The notes: generated from the letters alone by a model not told the origin. Counted from the first letter of the stretch, positions 26,366 to 36,525 are shown. The stretch is DNA of 64,000 bases from Hyphomonas sp. (GCA_017792365.1 CP051229.1:434001-498000); one strand, 5' to 3'. Translations and numbers: made by a program.

Positions 26366-27649
26366 ATGCGCCGCGTCGTCATAACAGGCATCGGACTCGT
26401 CTCGCCGCTGGCCAACGGCCGCGAAGCGACATGGGAACGCCTGATCGCAGGAAAGTCCGGCATCGGGGTCGTCGACACGTTCGACGTCTCCGACCTGTCG
26501 TGTAAGATCGGCGGTCAGGTGCCCTGGAAGGACGGACGCGGCGGCGGCTCCGCCGACGACCCCGCAGCGTTTGATCCAGACACGGTGATGTCCGCCAAGG
26601 AACGTCGCCGCGTCGATGAATTCATCCTCTACGGAATGGCGGCGGCCGACGAGGCGCTGGATGACGCCGGCTGGCATCCGGAATCCCGCGAAGACCGCAT
26701 CCGCACCGGCGTCATGGTCGGCTCGGGCATTGGCGGACTCTCGACCATCGCCGACACCGCAGTCCTCTTGAAGGAGCAGGGCCCCCGCAAGGTCAGCCCG
26801 TTCTTCATCCCGTCTGCGCTCATCAATCTCGCATCCGGCCAGATCTCGATCCGCCACGGCCTCAAGGGTGCCAACCACGCGGTCGTCACGGCCTGCGCCA
26901 CCGGCGCCCACGCAATTGGCGATGCAGCTCGCCTCATCATGCTCGGCGACGCCGATGTCATGGTGGCTGGCGGCGCCGAAGCCTCCATCTGCCGCATCGG
27001 CTATGCCGGCTTCATCGCCTGCCGCGCCATGTCCACCAGCTACAACGACACGCCCGAGAAGGCGTCCCGTCCATACGACACTGACCGCGACGGCTTCGTC
27101 ATGGGCGAAGGCGCCGGCATCGTCGTGCTCGAAGAATATGAGCACGCAAAAGCGCGCGGCGCGAAGATGTATGCCGAAGTCGTCGGCTACGGCCTCTCCG
27201 GCGACGGCTTCCACATCACCGCCCCGGATGAAAGCGGCGATGGCGGCGAACGCGCCATGCGCATGGCGATTGGACGCTCCGGCCTCGACCCGTCCGAGAT
27301 CGACTACGTCAACACCCACGGCACCTCGACGCCTGCAGGCGATGAAACCGAGGCCCACGCCGTCGAGCGCGTGATGGGCAATTCCGTCGAGGGCAAGTCG
27401 CTGTCGTCGACGAAGTCCGCCGTCGGCCACCTCCTCGGCGCAGCCGGCGCCATCGAAGCCGCGTTCTGCGCGCTCTCGATCCGCGACGGCGTCATCCCGC
27501 CAACGCTGAACCTCGACAACCCGAGTTTCGAAACGCCGCTCGACCTCACGCCGCACAAGGCGGTGAAGAAACCGGTCCGCGCGGCCCTGTCCAACTCATT
27601 CGGCTTCGGGGGCACGAACGCCGCACTGGTGCTGAAACAGGTCGACTAG
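26366..27649 (+). CDS. fabF: 3-oxoacyl-ACP synthase II
   Basis: Condenses malonyl-ACP with acyl-ACP in chain elongation, and is the form normally needed for cis-vaccenate. The 427 residues have catalytic Cys177 in TACATGAHAIG and two His residues near 317 (VNTHGTSTPAGDETE) and 354 (KSAVGHLLGAAG), with the closing NSFGFGGTNAALVL. An insertion near residues 54-70 (KDGRGGGSADDPAAFD) is longer than in E. coli FabF. It ends one base before mltG. Confidence 0.96.
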   Translation: MRRVVITGIGLVSPLANGREATWERLIAGKSGIGVVDTFDVSDLSCKIGGQVPWKDGRGGGSADDPAAFDPDTVMSAKERRRVDEFILYGMAAADEALDDAGWHPESREDRIRTGVMVGSGIGGLSTIADTAVLLKEQGPRKVSPFFIPSALINLASGQISIRHGLKGANHAVVTACATGAHAIGDAARLIMLGDADVMVAGGAEASICRIGYAGFIACRAMSTSYNDTPEKASRPYDTDRDGFVMGEGAGIVVLEEYEHAKARGAKMYAEVVGYGLSGDGFHITAPDESGDGGERAMRMAIGRSGLDPSEIDYVNTHGTSTPAGDETEAHAVERVMGNSVEGKSLSSTKSAVGHLLGAAGAIEAAFCALSIRDGVIPPTLNLDNPSFETPLDLTPHKAVKKPVRAALSNSFGFGGTNAALVLKQVD

Positions 27650-27650
27650 C

Positions 27651-28703
27651 GTGAAAGCCAATCAAACCGGACTGCCCGCCTCCGACGAGCGCGGTTTCGC
27701 TCGGCCATTGATCCTCGCCCTCCTGGCGCTCATCGCGCTGGCGGCCATTACGGCGATCGGCGGCTGGCTCTACGCACAGAACCAGTACGCAGGGCGAGGC
27801 CCGGAAACTCCCGACGGCGCCGATCGCATCGTGATGATCCAGAGCGGCGCCGGCACCGGCCAGATCGCCAATCGCCTCGCAGAGGCCGGCGCCATCGAAA
27901 GCGCAGACGATTTCCGCATCGCCGTCCGGCTCACCAGCAACGATGGCAATCTGCGCGCCGGCGAATACGCCATTCCGTCCGGCGCCAGCATCAGGGAGAT
28001 CATCGATCTACTGATCGAAGGCCGCTCGCTCCTTTATCCGATCACCGTCCCCGAAGGCCTCACCAGCGCGATGATCGTCGCCATCGTCGAACAGTCAGAG
28101 ATCCTCACCGGCGACGTCCCCGAAACCATCCCCGCCGAAGGTTCGCTCCTGCCAGACACCTACATGGTCCATCGCGGCGACACGCGCGAAGCCGTCCTCT
28201 CACGCATGGCCGAAGCCCACGATGAGGTGATGGAGGAGCTCTGGCCCGAGCGCCAGGAAGGTCTGCCGTTCGACACGCCGGAAGAGGCCGTTATCCTCGC
28301 GTCGATCGTCGAAAAGGAAACCGGCCTCGCCGAAGAGCGGCCGGAAGTCGCCGCCGTCTTCGTCAACCGCCTGCGCATTCCCATGCGCCTCGAAAGCGAC
28401 CCCACCATCATCTACGGGCTGACACAGGGCGTGCCGCTCGGTCGCGGCCTCCGCCGCAGCGAGATCGACCGCCGCACCGACTACAACACCTACCAGATCG
28501 ACGGCCTGCCGCCGACGCCGATCTGCAATCCCGGTCGCGCCTCGATCGCCGCCGTGCTCGATCCGCCGGAAACCGACGCCCTGTTTTTCGTCGCTGATGG
28601 CTCGGGCGGCCACGCATTCGCCTCGACCTATTCCGAACACTTGCGCAATGTCGCTAACTGGCGTCGGGTCGAAGCCCAGCGCGCCGCACAGGCCGGCCAG
28701 TAA
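27651..28703 (+). CDS. mltG: Endolytic murein transglycosylase MltG
   Basis: Cleaves nascent glycan strands at the inner membrane and is thought to terminate chain synthesis. The 350 residues from GTG have a short cytosolic tail, one TM helix (about 18-40), a LysM-like region, and the YceG domain with the catalytic Glu in ASIVEKETGLAEERPEVAAVFVNRL near 222, followed by the DPTIIYGLTQG and YNTYQIDGLPPTPICNPGRASIAAVL motifs. It follows fabF by one base, as in many alphaproteobacteria. Confidence 0.95.
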   Translation: MKANQTGLPASDERGFARPLILALLALIALAAITAIGGWLYAQNQYAGRGPETPDGADRIVMIQSGAGTGQIANRLAEAGAIESADDFRIAVRLTSNDGNLRAGEYAIPSGASIREIIDLLIEGRSLLYPITVPEGLTSAMIVAIVEQSEILTGDVPETIPAEGSLLPDTYMVHRGDTREAVLSRMAEAHDEVMEELWPERQEGLPFDTPEEAVILASIVEKETGLAEERPEVAAVFVNRLRIPMRLESDPTIIYGLTQGVPLGRGLRRSEIDRRTDYNTYQIDGLPPTPICNPGRASIAAVLDPPETDALFFVADGSGGHAFASTYSEHLRNVANWRRVEAQRAAQAGQ

Positions 28704-28746
28704 CGGGCGACATGCCGCGCGGATGCGGCAGACAGGAGACGGGCAC

Positions 28747-29619
28747 ATGATCCGCGGAATGACCGGCTTCGGTCGCGCACAGGGCGCAGGCGACTGGGGC
28801 GCATGGCAATGGGAGGTCCGCTCCGTCAACGGTCGCGGCGTCGATGGCCGGGTCAACTGTCCGCCGGGCTTCGAGCCCGTCGAGTTCGAGGCCCGCAAGC
28901 GCCTCAAGGACCGCTTCGCGCGCGGCAATTTCCAGCTTCAGCTCCGCATCGACGCCGACCAGCAATCCGCCGTGTCCTCCGTCAACGCCGCCGCGCTCTC
29001 CGCACTGACCCGCCGCATCCGCCTCACCACCGGCAAGGCGCCGTCCGACACGGCCATCGCCCAGCTCATGCTCTCGCCAGCCATCCTCGACGCGCGCCGC
29101 GCCGGCGTCGAACTCACGGACGAGATCGCCGCCGATGTCCTCGCCGGCCTCGACAAGGCCTTCACCGCGCTTGAAGGCGCGCGCGAGGAGGAGGGCGCAA
29201 CCCTCTCCACCATCCTGCTCGACATCCTGTCCGAAGTCGCCCGTCTCGCCGCCCATGCGCGCCAGCTCGCAGGCGAGCAGCCCAACCTGATCCGGGAACG
29301 CTACGAAACCCGCATCAGGGAGCTGGATGCCGGCGACAAGGTCGAACCCGAAAAGCTCGCGCAGGAAATCCTGCTGCTCGCCAACAAGGCCGATGTCCGC
29401 GAGGAGCTGGACCGCCTCGACGCGCACATCGAAAGCGGCCGCTCGATCATCGGCAAGGAAGAGCCGGCAGGCCGGAAACTCGATTTCCTCTGTCAGGAGC
29501 TTAACCGGGAGACAAACACTCTGTGCGCAAAATCAGCTTCCCTGGAGCTGACGAATGTAGGCCTTGAGCTAAAGTCCCTGATCGATCAGTTCCGCGAGCA
29601 GGTGCAGAATGTCGAATAA
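28747..29619 (+). CDS. YicC-family endoribonuclease
   Basis: Encodes 290 residues beginning MIRGMTGFGRA, the family hallmark; an ATG 150 bases earlier is in frame but lies inside mltG. The C-terminal half contains the DUF1732 segment KVEPEKLAQEILLLANKADVREELDRLDAHI and ends GRKLDFLCQELNRETNTLCAKS. E. coli YicC is a stress-linked endoribonuclease. The last 11 bases overlap gmk, and the YicC-gmk pairing is widely conserved. Confidence 0.93.
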   Translation: MIRGMTGFGRAQGAGDWGAWQWEVRSVNGRGVDGRVNCPPGFEPVEFEARKRLKDRFARGNFQLQLRIDADQQSAVSSVNAAALSALTRRIRLTTGKAPSDTAIAQLMLSPAILDARRAGVELTDEIAADVLAGLDKAFTALEGAREEEGATLSTILLDILSEVARLAAHARQLAGEQPNLIRERYETRIRELDAGDKVEPEKLAQEILLLANKADVREELDRLDAHIESGRSIIGKEEPAGRKLDFLCQELNRETNTLCAKSASLELTNVGLELKSLIDQFREQVQNVE

Positions 29620-30268
29620 CCGCCCCCGTCGCGGCGTCATGTTCGTGGTCTCCAGCCCTTCGGGCGCTGGAAAAACCACGCTCTGCCGCCGTCTGATCAC
29701 CGAAGTCCCGGGCGTGTCGCTCTCGGTCTCGTCCACCACGCGCCCGATCCGCGCCGGCGAATCCGAAGGCGTCGACTACGATTTCAAGTCGGTCGACCAG
29801 TTCAAGGAGATGATCGACCGCGACGAATTCATAGAATGGGCAAAGGTGTTCGAGAACTATTACGGCACCCCGCGCAAGGAAGTCGAAGCTAAGCTGGTGC
29901 AGGGCACGGATGTCGTCTTCGACGTCGACTGGCAGGGCGCCCGCAAGCTCAAGTCCAAACGACCCGGCGACGTCGTTTCCGTCTTCATCCTTCCGCCCTC
30001 GATCGAGCTCCTCAAGAACCGTCTCGAAAACCGTCCCGGCACCGACCCCGCCACGCTCACCCGGCGTCTCGCCGGCGCCGGCAACGACATCCTGCGCTGG
30101 GGCGAATACGACTACGCCATCGTGAACGACAACCTAGACACGGCGTTTTCGGAACTCCGCTCCATCCTGATGACCGAACGCACAAAGCGCACGCGCGCCG
30201 CGCTCGGCGAACTCGTCGACAACCTTCTCGACGACGCCAACAAGTTCATCGCCTCCCGCAAGGACTGA
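29609..30268 (+). CDS. gmk: Guanylate kinase
   Basis: Phosphorylates GMP to GDP. The 219 residues have the P-loop SPSGAGKTTL (about 15-24), the GMP-binding SVSSTTRPIRAGESEGVDYDF segment, the FIEWAKVFENYYGTP motif and a VDWQGARKLK segment. Its start lies inside the end of the yicC gene (11-base overlap). With guaA it gives the window two steps of guanine nucleotide supply, though the genes are 27 kb apart. Confidence 0.96.
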   Translation: MSNNRPRRGVMFVVSSPSGAGKTTLCRRLITEVPGVSLSVSSTTRPIRAGESEGVDYDFKSVDQFKEMIDRDEFIEWAKVFENYYGTPRKEVEAKLVQGTDVVFDVDWQGARKLKSKRPGDVVSVFILPPSIELLKNRLENRPGTDPATLTRRLAGAGNDILRWGEYDYAIVNDNLDTAFSELRSILMTERTKRTRAALGELVDNLLDDANKFIASRKD

Positions 30269-30292
30269 CGACGACCCAGCCCGGGGCAGGGC

Positions 30293-30927
30293 TCAGCGCT
30301 GTTCTTCCTGCTTGTCCATCAGCGCAGCCATCGCCGAGGCCGGATCATCCCTGCGCAGGCCCTCGGTCACCCCGCGCCGGTTGGCCTCCGGATGGTTCTG
30401 GCTGGCCTTCCACTTGCCCTCCAGCCGGTCGACCACGATCTCGACCCGGAAATCCCGTTCAGCTGCGCGGCGATGTACGCATCCGGCGCATCGGAAACCG
30501 CCCACGGCTCCTTCCGGTGGCCCTCCTGCTGATCCGTCAGCGCCCCGATCTGCGCCCGCAGCCAGTCAGCATCCTCGACCACCCGCGCGACACCCCACGC
30601 CGACACCACGACGTAGTTCCACGTCGGCACGACCTTTCCGTGCTCCCGCTTGGTCGCGTACCACGACGGCGAGACATAAGCCTGCGGGCCCTGAAATAGC
30701 GCCATCACCTCGCCGCCGCGCCGTAGAACCTCCAGCTGCGGATTGTTCCGCGCTAGGTGCCCGCGCAGGACCGGCCGCTCGCTCGCATCCTCGACAATCA
30801 GGAGCGGAACCAGGCTGGCCTCCAGCCCGCCACCCCCATGCGTCACCAGCGTGGCCAGCGGATAAGAACGGATCGCGTCATGCAGCACCTCGGCGCGCAT
30901 CTCGCGAAAAGCTGGCGGCGTATACAT
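30293..30927 (-). CDS. PaiB-like FMN-binding transcriptional regulator, frame interrupted
   Basis: A protein of the PaiB/FMN-binding split-barrel family, about 211 residues. Family motifs are MYTPPAFREMR at the start, PLLIVEDASERPVLRGHLARNNPQ, and VSPSWYATKREHGKVVPTWNYVVV. The frame is lost after AYIAAQLNGI near 30460: the rest (FRVEIVVDRLEGKWKASQNHPEANRRGVTEGL) is intact in another frame, consistent with one missing base. PaiB of B. subtilis represses degradative enzymes; the target here is unknown. It is convergent with gmk and separated from ksgA by a repeat element. Confidence 0.82.
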
Positions 30928-30984
30928 GGCGTCCGACCCGATCCCGAACAGAAACGCCACCCCTACACCAACGCCGCCCAATCG

Positions 30985-31032
30985 TCATTCCGGCCGAAGC
31001 GCAGCGAAGAGCCAACCCAGCGGCCCGAATGA
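30985..31032. repeat. REP-like intergenic repeat, copy 2
   Basis: TCATTCCGGCC (30985-30995) and GGCCCGAATGA (31022-31032) form an 11-bp inverted repeat with one mismatch, enclosing GAAGCGCAGCGAAGAG and AACCCAG. The start (TCATyCCGGC) and CCCAG tail recall the element at 313-343. This CATTCCGGCCGAAGCG-type sequence is one I recall as a common intergenic repeat in alphaproteobacteria. It lies between the paiB-like gene and ksgA. Confidence 0.55.
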
Positions 31033-31087
31033 TCTCACCAACCTCGCCCAAAGCCCCCGCCGCAGGCGCGCCGAGCAAAACTCGCAG

Positions 31088-31909
31088 CTACCCCCGCCAC
31101 GCACGCGCCAGCGCCCGGAACTCCCCCTGCGACAGCGTCTCAGGCCGCCGCTCCGGATCGATCCCCGCGACCTCCAGCAACTCCGCAGCCCGCGGCTTCC
31201 CAACCGCCTCCAGCTGCTTCAGGCTCGCGCGCAACATCTTGCGCCGCTGACCGAAGGCGGCAGCCGCCACCGTCTCGATCGCCTCAAGATCATCGAACGC
31301 CTCAGCCGCAGCCAGCGGCGCCAGCGCGACCACACCGGACTCCACCGGCGGCGGCCGGAACGCGCCCGCCGGCACCCGAAACGCCAGCCGCGCCCGCATC
31401 GCCGCCTGCGTCAGCACAGCCAGCCGCCCATAATGGTTCTCGCCCGGCTGCGCGCAGATGCGCTGCGCCACCTCCAGCTGGAACATCAGCGCCATCTCAC
31501 CGCGCCAGCTCCCGGCCTTGAGCCATTTCACCAGCAACGGTGTCCCGACATTGTAGGGCAGGTTGGCCACGATCATCGCCGGCCCGTCCACGCCAGCGCT
31601 CCGCACCAGCGCCTCGTAATCCATCTCCAGCGCATCGCCCGCAACCACCTCGAGCCGCCCGCCCGCGACCTCCGGCCAGCGCCCCAAAGCCTCCGCGAAC
31701 CGGTCATCCCGCTCGATCGCAATTACCTTTGCCGCGCCGTTCTCCAGCAGAGCCCGCGTCAGTCCGCCCGGTCCCGGCCCGACCTCGATCACCAGCCGCC
31801 CCTCGACGGGCCCCGCCGCCAGCGCGGCGCGTTTCAGGATGTCAGGATCGAACAGGAAGTGCTGCCCAAGAGACTTCTTCGCCGCCCCCGGCGTCAGAGG
31901 CGTCGTCAT
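31088..31909 (-). CDS. ksgA: 16S rRNA (adenine1518-N6/adenine1519-N6) dimethyltransferase
   Basis: Dimethylates two adjacent adenines in helix 45 of 16S rRNA (RsmA). The 273 residues show LGQHFLFDPDILKRAA, the SAM-binding VIEVGPGPGGLTRALLE and the catalytic NLPYNVGTPLL motif. The start overlaps the pdxA stop by 4 bases. It is the last gene of the lptF-to-ksgA run, the same order seen in many alphaproteobacteria and, for surA-pdxA-ksgA, in E. coli. Confidence 0.96.
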   Translation of the reverse strand: MTTPLTPGAAKKSLGQHFLFDPDILKRAALAAGPVEGRLVIEVGPGPGGLTRALLENGAAKVIAIERDDRFAEALGRWPEVAGGRLEVVAGDALEMDYEALVRSAGVDGPAMIVANLPYNVGTPLLVKWLKAGSWRGEMALMFQLEVAQRICAQPGENHYGRLAVLTQAAMRARLAFRVPAGAFRPPPVESGVVALAPLAAAEAFDDLEAIETVAAAAFGQRRKMLRASLKQLEAVGKPRAAELLEVAGIDPERRPETLSQGEFRALARAWRG

Positions 31910-32922
31910 GCCGTCGCCGCCCGCGCCGTCGCCATGGCGTCCGCCAGCCGGATCGCGGCGATCAGCGCGTCGCTCCGCACCGTCCCGGCGCGCGCCGCCT
32001 CATAGGCCGTCCCGTGATCCGGAGACGTGCGCACGAACGGCAGGCCCAGCGTCACATTCACCCCGTTCCACATGTCCAGCGTCTTCACAGGGATCAGCCC
32101 CTGATCATGATACATGGCGATCACCGCGTCATAGGCGCCGCCCAGCATCTCGTGAAACACCGTGTCCCCGGGCCGCGCATCGCTCGCGTCCACGCCTGCC
32201 GCCCGCAGCCGCGCCGCCGCCGGGTTCACGATCTCGATTTCCTCCCGTCCCAGCGATCCGTCCTCGCCAGCATGCGGATTGACCCCGCACAGCGCGATGC
32301 GCGGCGAGGCAATCGCGAAATCCCGCGCCATCGCCGCAGCCGTGATCTTTCCGACCTCGACAATCCCGTCCGCGCTCAATAGCGCGCCCACATCGCCAAG
32401 CGGCACATGGATCGTCGCCAGCGCCACGCGCAGTCCGCCGCCCACCAGCATCATCACAGGCCACGGCGTCACACCGTCTTCAGCCGCCAGCGCCGCGAGG
32501 AATTCCGTATGCCCCGGATGCGCAAACCCAGCCTTGTAGAGCAGCGCCTTCGAGATCGGATTGGTGACGATCCCGGCGGCGGATCCGTCCCGCACATCGT
32601 CGACCGCCCGTTCGATCCACTCAATGATCGCGCCAGCCGCCTCGACATCGGGATTGCCGGGGGAGGGCGATCCCTCGCAAGCCATCGGCAGGATCGGCAG
32701 GCCCAGATCGAACGCATCCACAGCGTGCCGACCGTCGGCGATCTCGATCAGCGAACCATCGACGCCAGCAGCCTCACGCGCCGCCTTCGCAACGTCAGGA
32801 TCGCCAATCAGATAGAAGGGGCGCTGCCCAGCCTCACGACGCGCCCATGCGCCCCAAGTCGCCTGCGGTCCCGCGCCGGCCGGGTCGCCCATGGTCACCG
32901 CCAGAGGGAGCAGCCCGGTCAT
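31906..32922 (-). CDS. pdxA: 4-hydroxythreonine-4-phosphate dehydrogenase
   Basis: NAD-dependent step in pyridoxal phosphate synthesis by the DXP-dependent route. The 338 residues contain MGDPAGAGPQ near the start (usually GDPAGIGPE), TNPISKALLYKAGFAHPGHTEFLA with the metal-binding His, GVNPHAGEDG and MYHDQGLIPVK. It begins 6 bases after surA ends and is coupled to ksgA. Confidence 0.96.
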   Translation of the reverse strand: MTGLLPLAVTMGDPAGAGPQATWGAWARREAGQRPFYLIGDPDVAKAAREAAGVDGSLIEIADGRHAVDAFDLGLPILPMACEGSPSPGNPDVEAAGAIIEWIERAVDDVRDGSAAGIVTNPISKALLYKAGFAHPGHTEFLAALAAEDGVTPWPVMMLVGGGLRVALATIHVPLGDVGALLSADGIVEVGKITAAAMARDFAIASPRIALCGVNPHAGEDGSLGREEIEIVNPAAARLRAAGVDASDARPGDTVFHEMLGGAYDAVIAMYHDQGLIPVKTLDMWNGVNVTLGLPFVRTSPDHGTAYEAARAGTVRSDALIAAIRLADAMATARAATA

Positions 32923-32928
32923 GACCGG

Positions 32929-34194
32929 CTAGCGAATGTCGATCGTCGCCTCGCGGCGAACGTCGCGCAGATAGCGGTCCGCCAGCATCGAGATTTCGGT
33001 ATCGAACAGGCGGTCGCGCAGTTCATCCCGTGACGGCAGCTGCGACCCGCCAGTCGACCGCGAGCAGACGAACAGCATCATTTTCGACGCGCCAAGGTCC
33101 ATCACCTCGGTCGACTCGCCGGTCTCAAGGTCCTCAACCGCCGACTTGAACGGATCGGTCAGCTGTTCCGGGTCGATCTCGCCCATATCGACGATGTTGA
33201 CGTCGCCGATGGAGTTTGCCGCCGCCTGCAGGCCGCTGCACGCCGTCACATCGGCCCTCAGCTGCGTGAGCTTGTCCATCGCATCATCGGCCTGAGAAAT
33301 CGCCTGGCGCAGGTTCAGGCTGACTTCATCGCCCGTCACCGGCTCACGCTTGCCGAGCAGGGCGATCAGGTAAACGCCGTTCTCAGAAGCAATCGGCGGC
33401 AGCAGAACCGGCGGCGTCGCGTCCTCGACCGCAGTCATCACTTCCGGGCGAATATCCGCACGCGTCAGCCAGCCCAGCTCGCCGCCAGCCGATGCAGACG
33501 GCGCCGCGGAGAATTGCTGCGCCACCTGGTCGAACGGCGCGCCCTGTTCGATCTGCCGCTTCAGCGTCTCGGCGCGCTCCAGCGCAACCGTCTGGGACGA
33601 CGCATCCGGCGCATAAAGGAAGATCTCGCCAATCCGGTATTGTTCCTCATTCTGGGAGCTCTCCAGCCGCTCCAGCATGGAATCGACGCGCAGTTCCGAA
33701 ACCCGAACCTGCTGCGCAAACCGCCCACGCACGATTGCCGCCCAAGCGATGTCGGCGCGAAGCTGGTTGCGGATCGTGTCCGGATTGATGCCCGCCTGCT
33801 GGAAGTTCGACAGGAACGCGTCGACGGTCAGGCCGTTGCGCTGCGCCAGACGCGCAATATCGCGCTCGATCTCGTCATCCTCGATCGTGTCGCCCTCGGT
33901 CAGCTCCTGAAATTCCTGGAACTTCAGCTTTTCCTCGATCAGGCTCTCGATCGCTTCCTGCTCGGCCTGCTGGACCAGCTCCTCGGTAATCTGCGCGCCA
34001 AAGCCCAGAAGGATCATGCGCGCCCGGTTCCGCACGTCGGTGAACGAAATCACCTCGTCATTGACCAGCGCGGCCACGCCCTCGATCGGCTGGCTGCCGT
34101 CCGCCGGCGTCTGCACCGTCGTGTCCTGGGCCTGTACAACCGGCGCAACCAGTACGGCGCAGCCAGCCAGACCGGCAAGAATCAGGTTTTTCAT
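32929..34194 (-). CDS. surA: Periplasmic peptidyl-prolyl isomerase/chaperone SurA
   Basis: Chaperone for outer-membrane proteins such as LptD. The 421 residues start with a cleavable signal (MKNLILAGLAGCAVLVAPVVQAQ), then the SurA N-terminal domain (IEGVAALVNDEVISFTDVRNRARMIL) and a parvulin domain (about 185-290; YRIGEIFLYAPDASSQ, GAPFDQVAQQFSAAPSASAGGELGWL). A second, degenerate parvulin-like region follows. It lies directly after lptD, its best-known client. Confidence 0.93.
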   Translation of the reverse strand: MKNLILAGLAGCAVLVAPVVQAQDTTVQTPADGSQPIEGVAALVNDEVISFTDVRNRARMILLGFGAQITEELVQQAEQEAIESLIEEKLKFQEFQELTEGDTIEDDEIERDIARLAQRNGLTVDAFLSNFQQAGINPDTIRNQLRADIAWAAIVRGRFAQQVRVSELRVDSMLERLESSQNEEQYRIGEIFLYAPDASSQTVALERAETLKRQIEQGAPFDQVAQQFSAAPSASAGGELGWLTRADIRPEVMTAVEDATPPVLLPPIASENGVYLIALLGKREPVTGDEVSLNLRQAISQADDAMDKLTQLRADVTACSGLQAAANSIGDVNIVDMGEIDPEQLTDPFKSAVEDLETGESTEVMDLGASKMMLFVCSRSTGGSQLPSRDELRDRLFDTEISMLADRYLRDVRREATIDIR

Positions 34195-34322
34195 CTCTTC
34201 ACCTTGCTAGCGCGGTCGACCGCCTGCCGACCTTTGCTGCCGCCACAAACACCCCATCGCGACGCATTTCGCAACATATCCAAGGCTTCACCCACCGAAA
34301 AGGGCGCAACGCAGCCTCAGTA

Positions 34323-36525
34323 TCAGTCAAACGTGTCTTCCCGCACGCCGCCAAGGCCAGTCAGGACGAACTCGAACTTGATCGAATCCGACGGCCCCAG
34401 CGTCCGGTCCGTGGCCCCATACCGCTCATAGGTCAACGCAAACCACGAGCAATCGTCCTGATAGGCAATGCCCGCAGACAACCGGATATCCTTCGCTTCG
34501 GTCAGGTTGCGCTGCTGACGGATGATCGCGGACCACCGGTCGGTCACCTCGAACTGGCCGGTCCACAGGATGCCTTCATCCTCAACGCCAGAGGGATTGT
34601 CAGCGATCCGGAAGTAACGCGCATTCGCCCGCACCCGCCAGACATCCGCGGTCATGTTGGCGTCGATCCGCTCGAAGTCGAACTCGTCATTGAAGCGCAC
34701 CCGGGCGCCCGTCGAAAAGGACCGACCCAGATCCAGCTTCGCGCCGGCGACATAGTCGGACTCTTCCTCTGACAGGTTCGACAGGTCGCTGAAGGACGGA
34801 TCGGGCTCGGACCGCCAGCGACGCCCGACCACGCCGGAAATCTCCACGCCATTGTTGAATGTCGCCGAGGCGTTGACGCCCAGCGCCGTCCGCGCCCCGC
34901 CTTCCCACAGGTCGTAATGACCAATCGCCTGCGGCCGGAAGATGTTGGACTCGTCCGCCTCGAACAGGATCGCATCCTCGTTCGGAATGCGCGGATCGTT
35001 GGCGTCCTCGGTGCCGTAGGCCGCCATCGCGATCGGCTCGACGACGATGTCGACGTTCTCGCCACGCCGCACCAGCGGCCAGCTCGCAGTCACGCCGCCA
35101 AGGCCGAGCGTCCGCGAGATGTTGGTGGCGCCGCCGCCCTGACCATCGTCGAGGCTGTAATAATCCGCCCGCACCAGTCCGAACGGCTCGACCACGACGC
35201 CTGGCCCGACGATATACTGGTTGCCCCAGTCGACGCTTCCCGTCGCGCGCGCCGCGTCCTGGCTCAGGTCCTGCGTCGGCAGCAATTGCGCCTCGTCACG
35301 GAACAGCCCCACGCCGCTGACGCTCGCGCTGACCTGACCATTGCGTTTCAGGTCGAAGATCCGCTCCGCATAGATCAGCGGGGTAACTTCGGGGATCTGC
35401 GCCTCGATATCGCCAGCCCTCAGGCCCTGAACCGCCAGCAGCCCCGTCTCGACGTAATAATTGGGGTCCTGTCCGGTGGCGTAGAGCTGCGACAGCAATT
35501 GCCGCGGCTGGCTGGTGTAGAGGCCGCGCGGGTCATCCTCGCCATCGATATCATACCGCTGGTCGAGGGTCGTCCGTCTGCCGCTCGACGCCAAAGCCCC
35601 AGAGCCAGTCGTCGTTGATCTGGAACGCGCCGGTCCCATAGACGTGGCTGCGCCAGTCTCCTCGCCGAACGTCTCCCCGTCGCCATCGAAGTCCTGCTCG
35701 TTGGTGAAGCTGCTCGAAGTCGACGAAACCGGAGAAGAACCGCTTGCGGTAATCCACGCGCATCAGCGGATTGACCTTGGCGTTGATCTGCGGCGTCAGC
35801 GTCAGCTCCGAATGCTCGGACAACGCGAAATAATACGGCACCTCCGCATAGACCCCGCGCTTGGACGAGATGCCGATATCCGGCGGCAACAATCCGCTGC
35901 GCCGTTCCGACGTCGGGTCAGGATGCGAGAAATAGGGGATGTAGATCACCGGCACGCCTTTGATCTCGGGACAGCGTCCGGTACGAGATCATCTGCGTTT
36001 CTGGTTTTGCACCGCCCGCCGCGAGCGGATCGACCATGTCGGCGAGCTCTCGGTCTCCTCGCAGAGCGGGCATCCGGTATAGATCACCTGCTCGAGCGTG
36101 TTGCGATTGGCGTCCTCACGGATCGCCGCAGAGGCCGTCGCGATCCCCGTCTCGCCAATCCGGGTCGAAAAGCCGGTCGCAAACCCGTTGCGGAAATCCT
36201 CGTCCACCTCCAGCTCGTCGGCGAACTGCATCAGGCCGCTTTCGTCCAGGACCTGCACATTGCCCTGCGCGCGCATCGTCCCCGCCTCGCGGTCGTAGAC
36301 AACGCGATCAGCCAGCAGCACCCGCTCGCCAACCCGCACTTCCACGTCGCCCTCGGCGATGAACGTCCCTGAAGCTTTGTCATCGGTCACCGTCGATGCG
36401 CGCAGCATCACCGGCTCTTCCTGGCCTTCGGTCTGGGGAGCTTCAGGGGTCTGGGCGAACGCGCTTGCGCCCATCGAAAGGGCGATGATTGCGGTGGACA
36501 GCGACAGAAGACGTAACAAGTTCAC
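34323..36525 (-). CDS. lptD: LPS-assembly protein LptD, frame broken at several points
   Basis: Outer-membrane barrel that inserts LPS. Starting at GTG, a signal peptide (MNLLRLLSLSTAIIALSMGASAFAQ) leads to an OstA-like periplasmic domain (ADRVVYDREAGTMRAQGNVQV) and the barrel, about 734 codons in all. The frame is lost around 35955-35991, where three single-base losses would restore MISYRDAV...EIKGVPVIYIPYF, and again near 35717, 35655 and 35575. Between breaks the family sequence is intact (PDPTSERRSGLLPPDIGISSKRGVYAEVPYYF; GAFQINDDWLWGFGVERQTD). Because LptD is normally essential and all neighbours are intact, sequence error is the first explanation; a decayed gene is the alternative. Confidence 0.88.

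Noticed and set aside
26330-27556. 408-codon minus-strand frame opposite fabF
   Set aside because: Shadow of fabF; no ribosome binding site and no recognisable motif.
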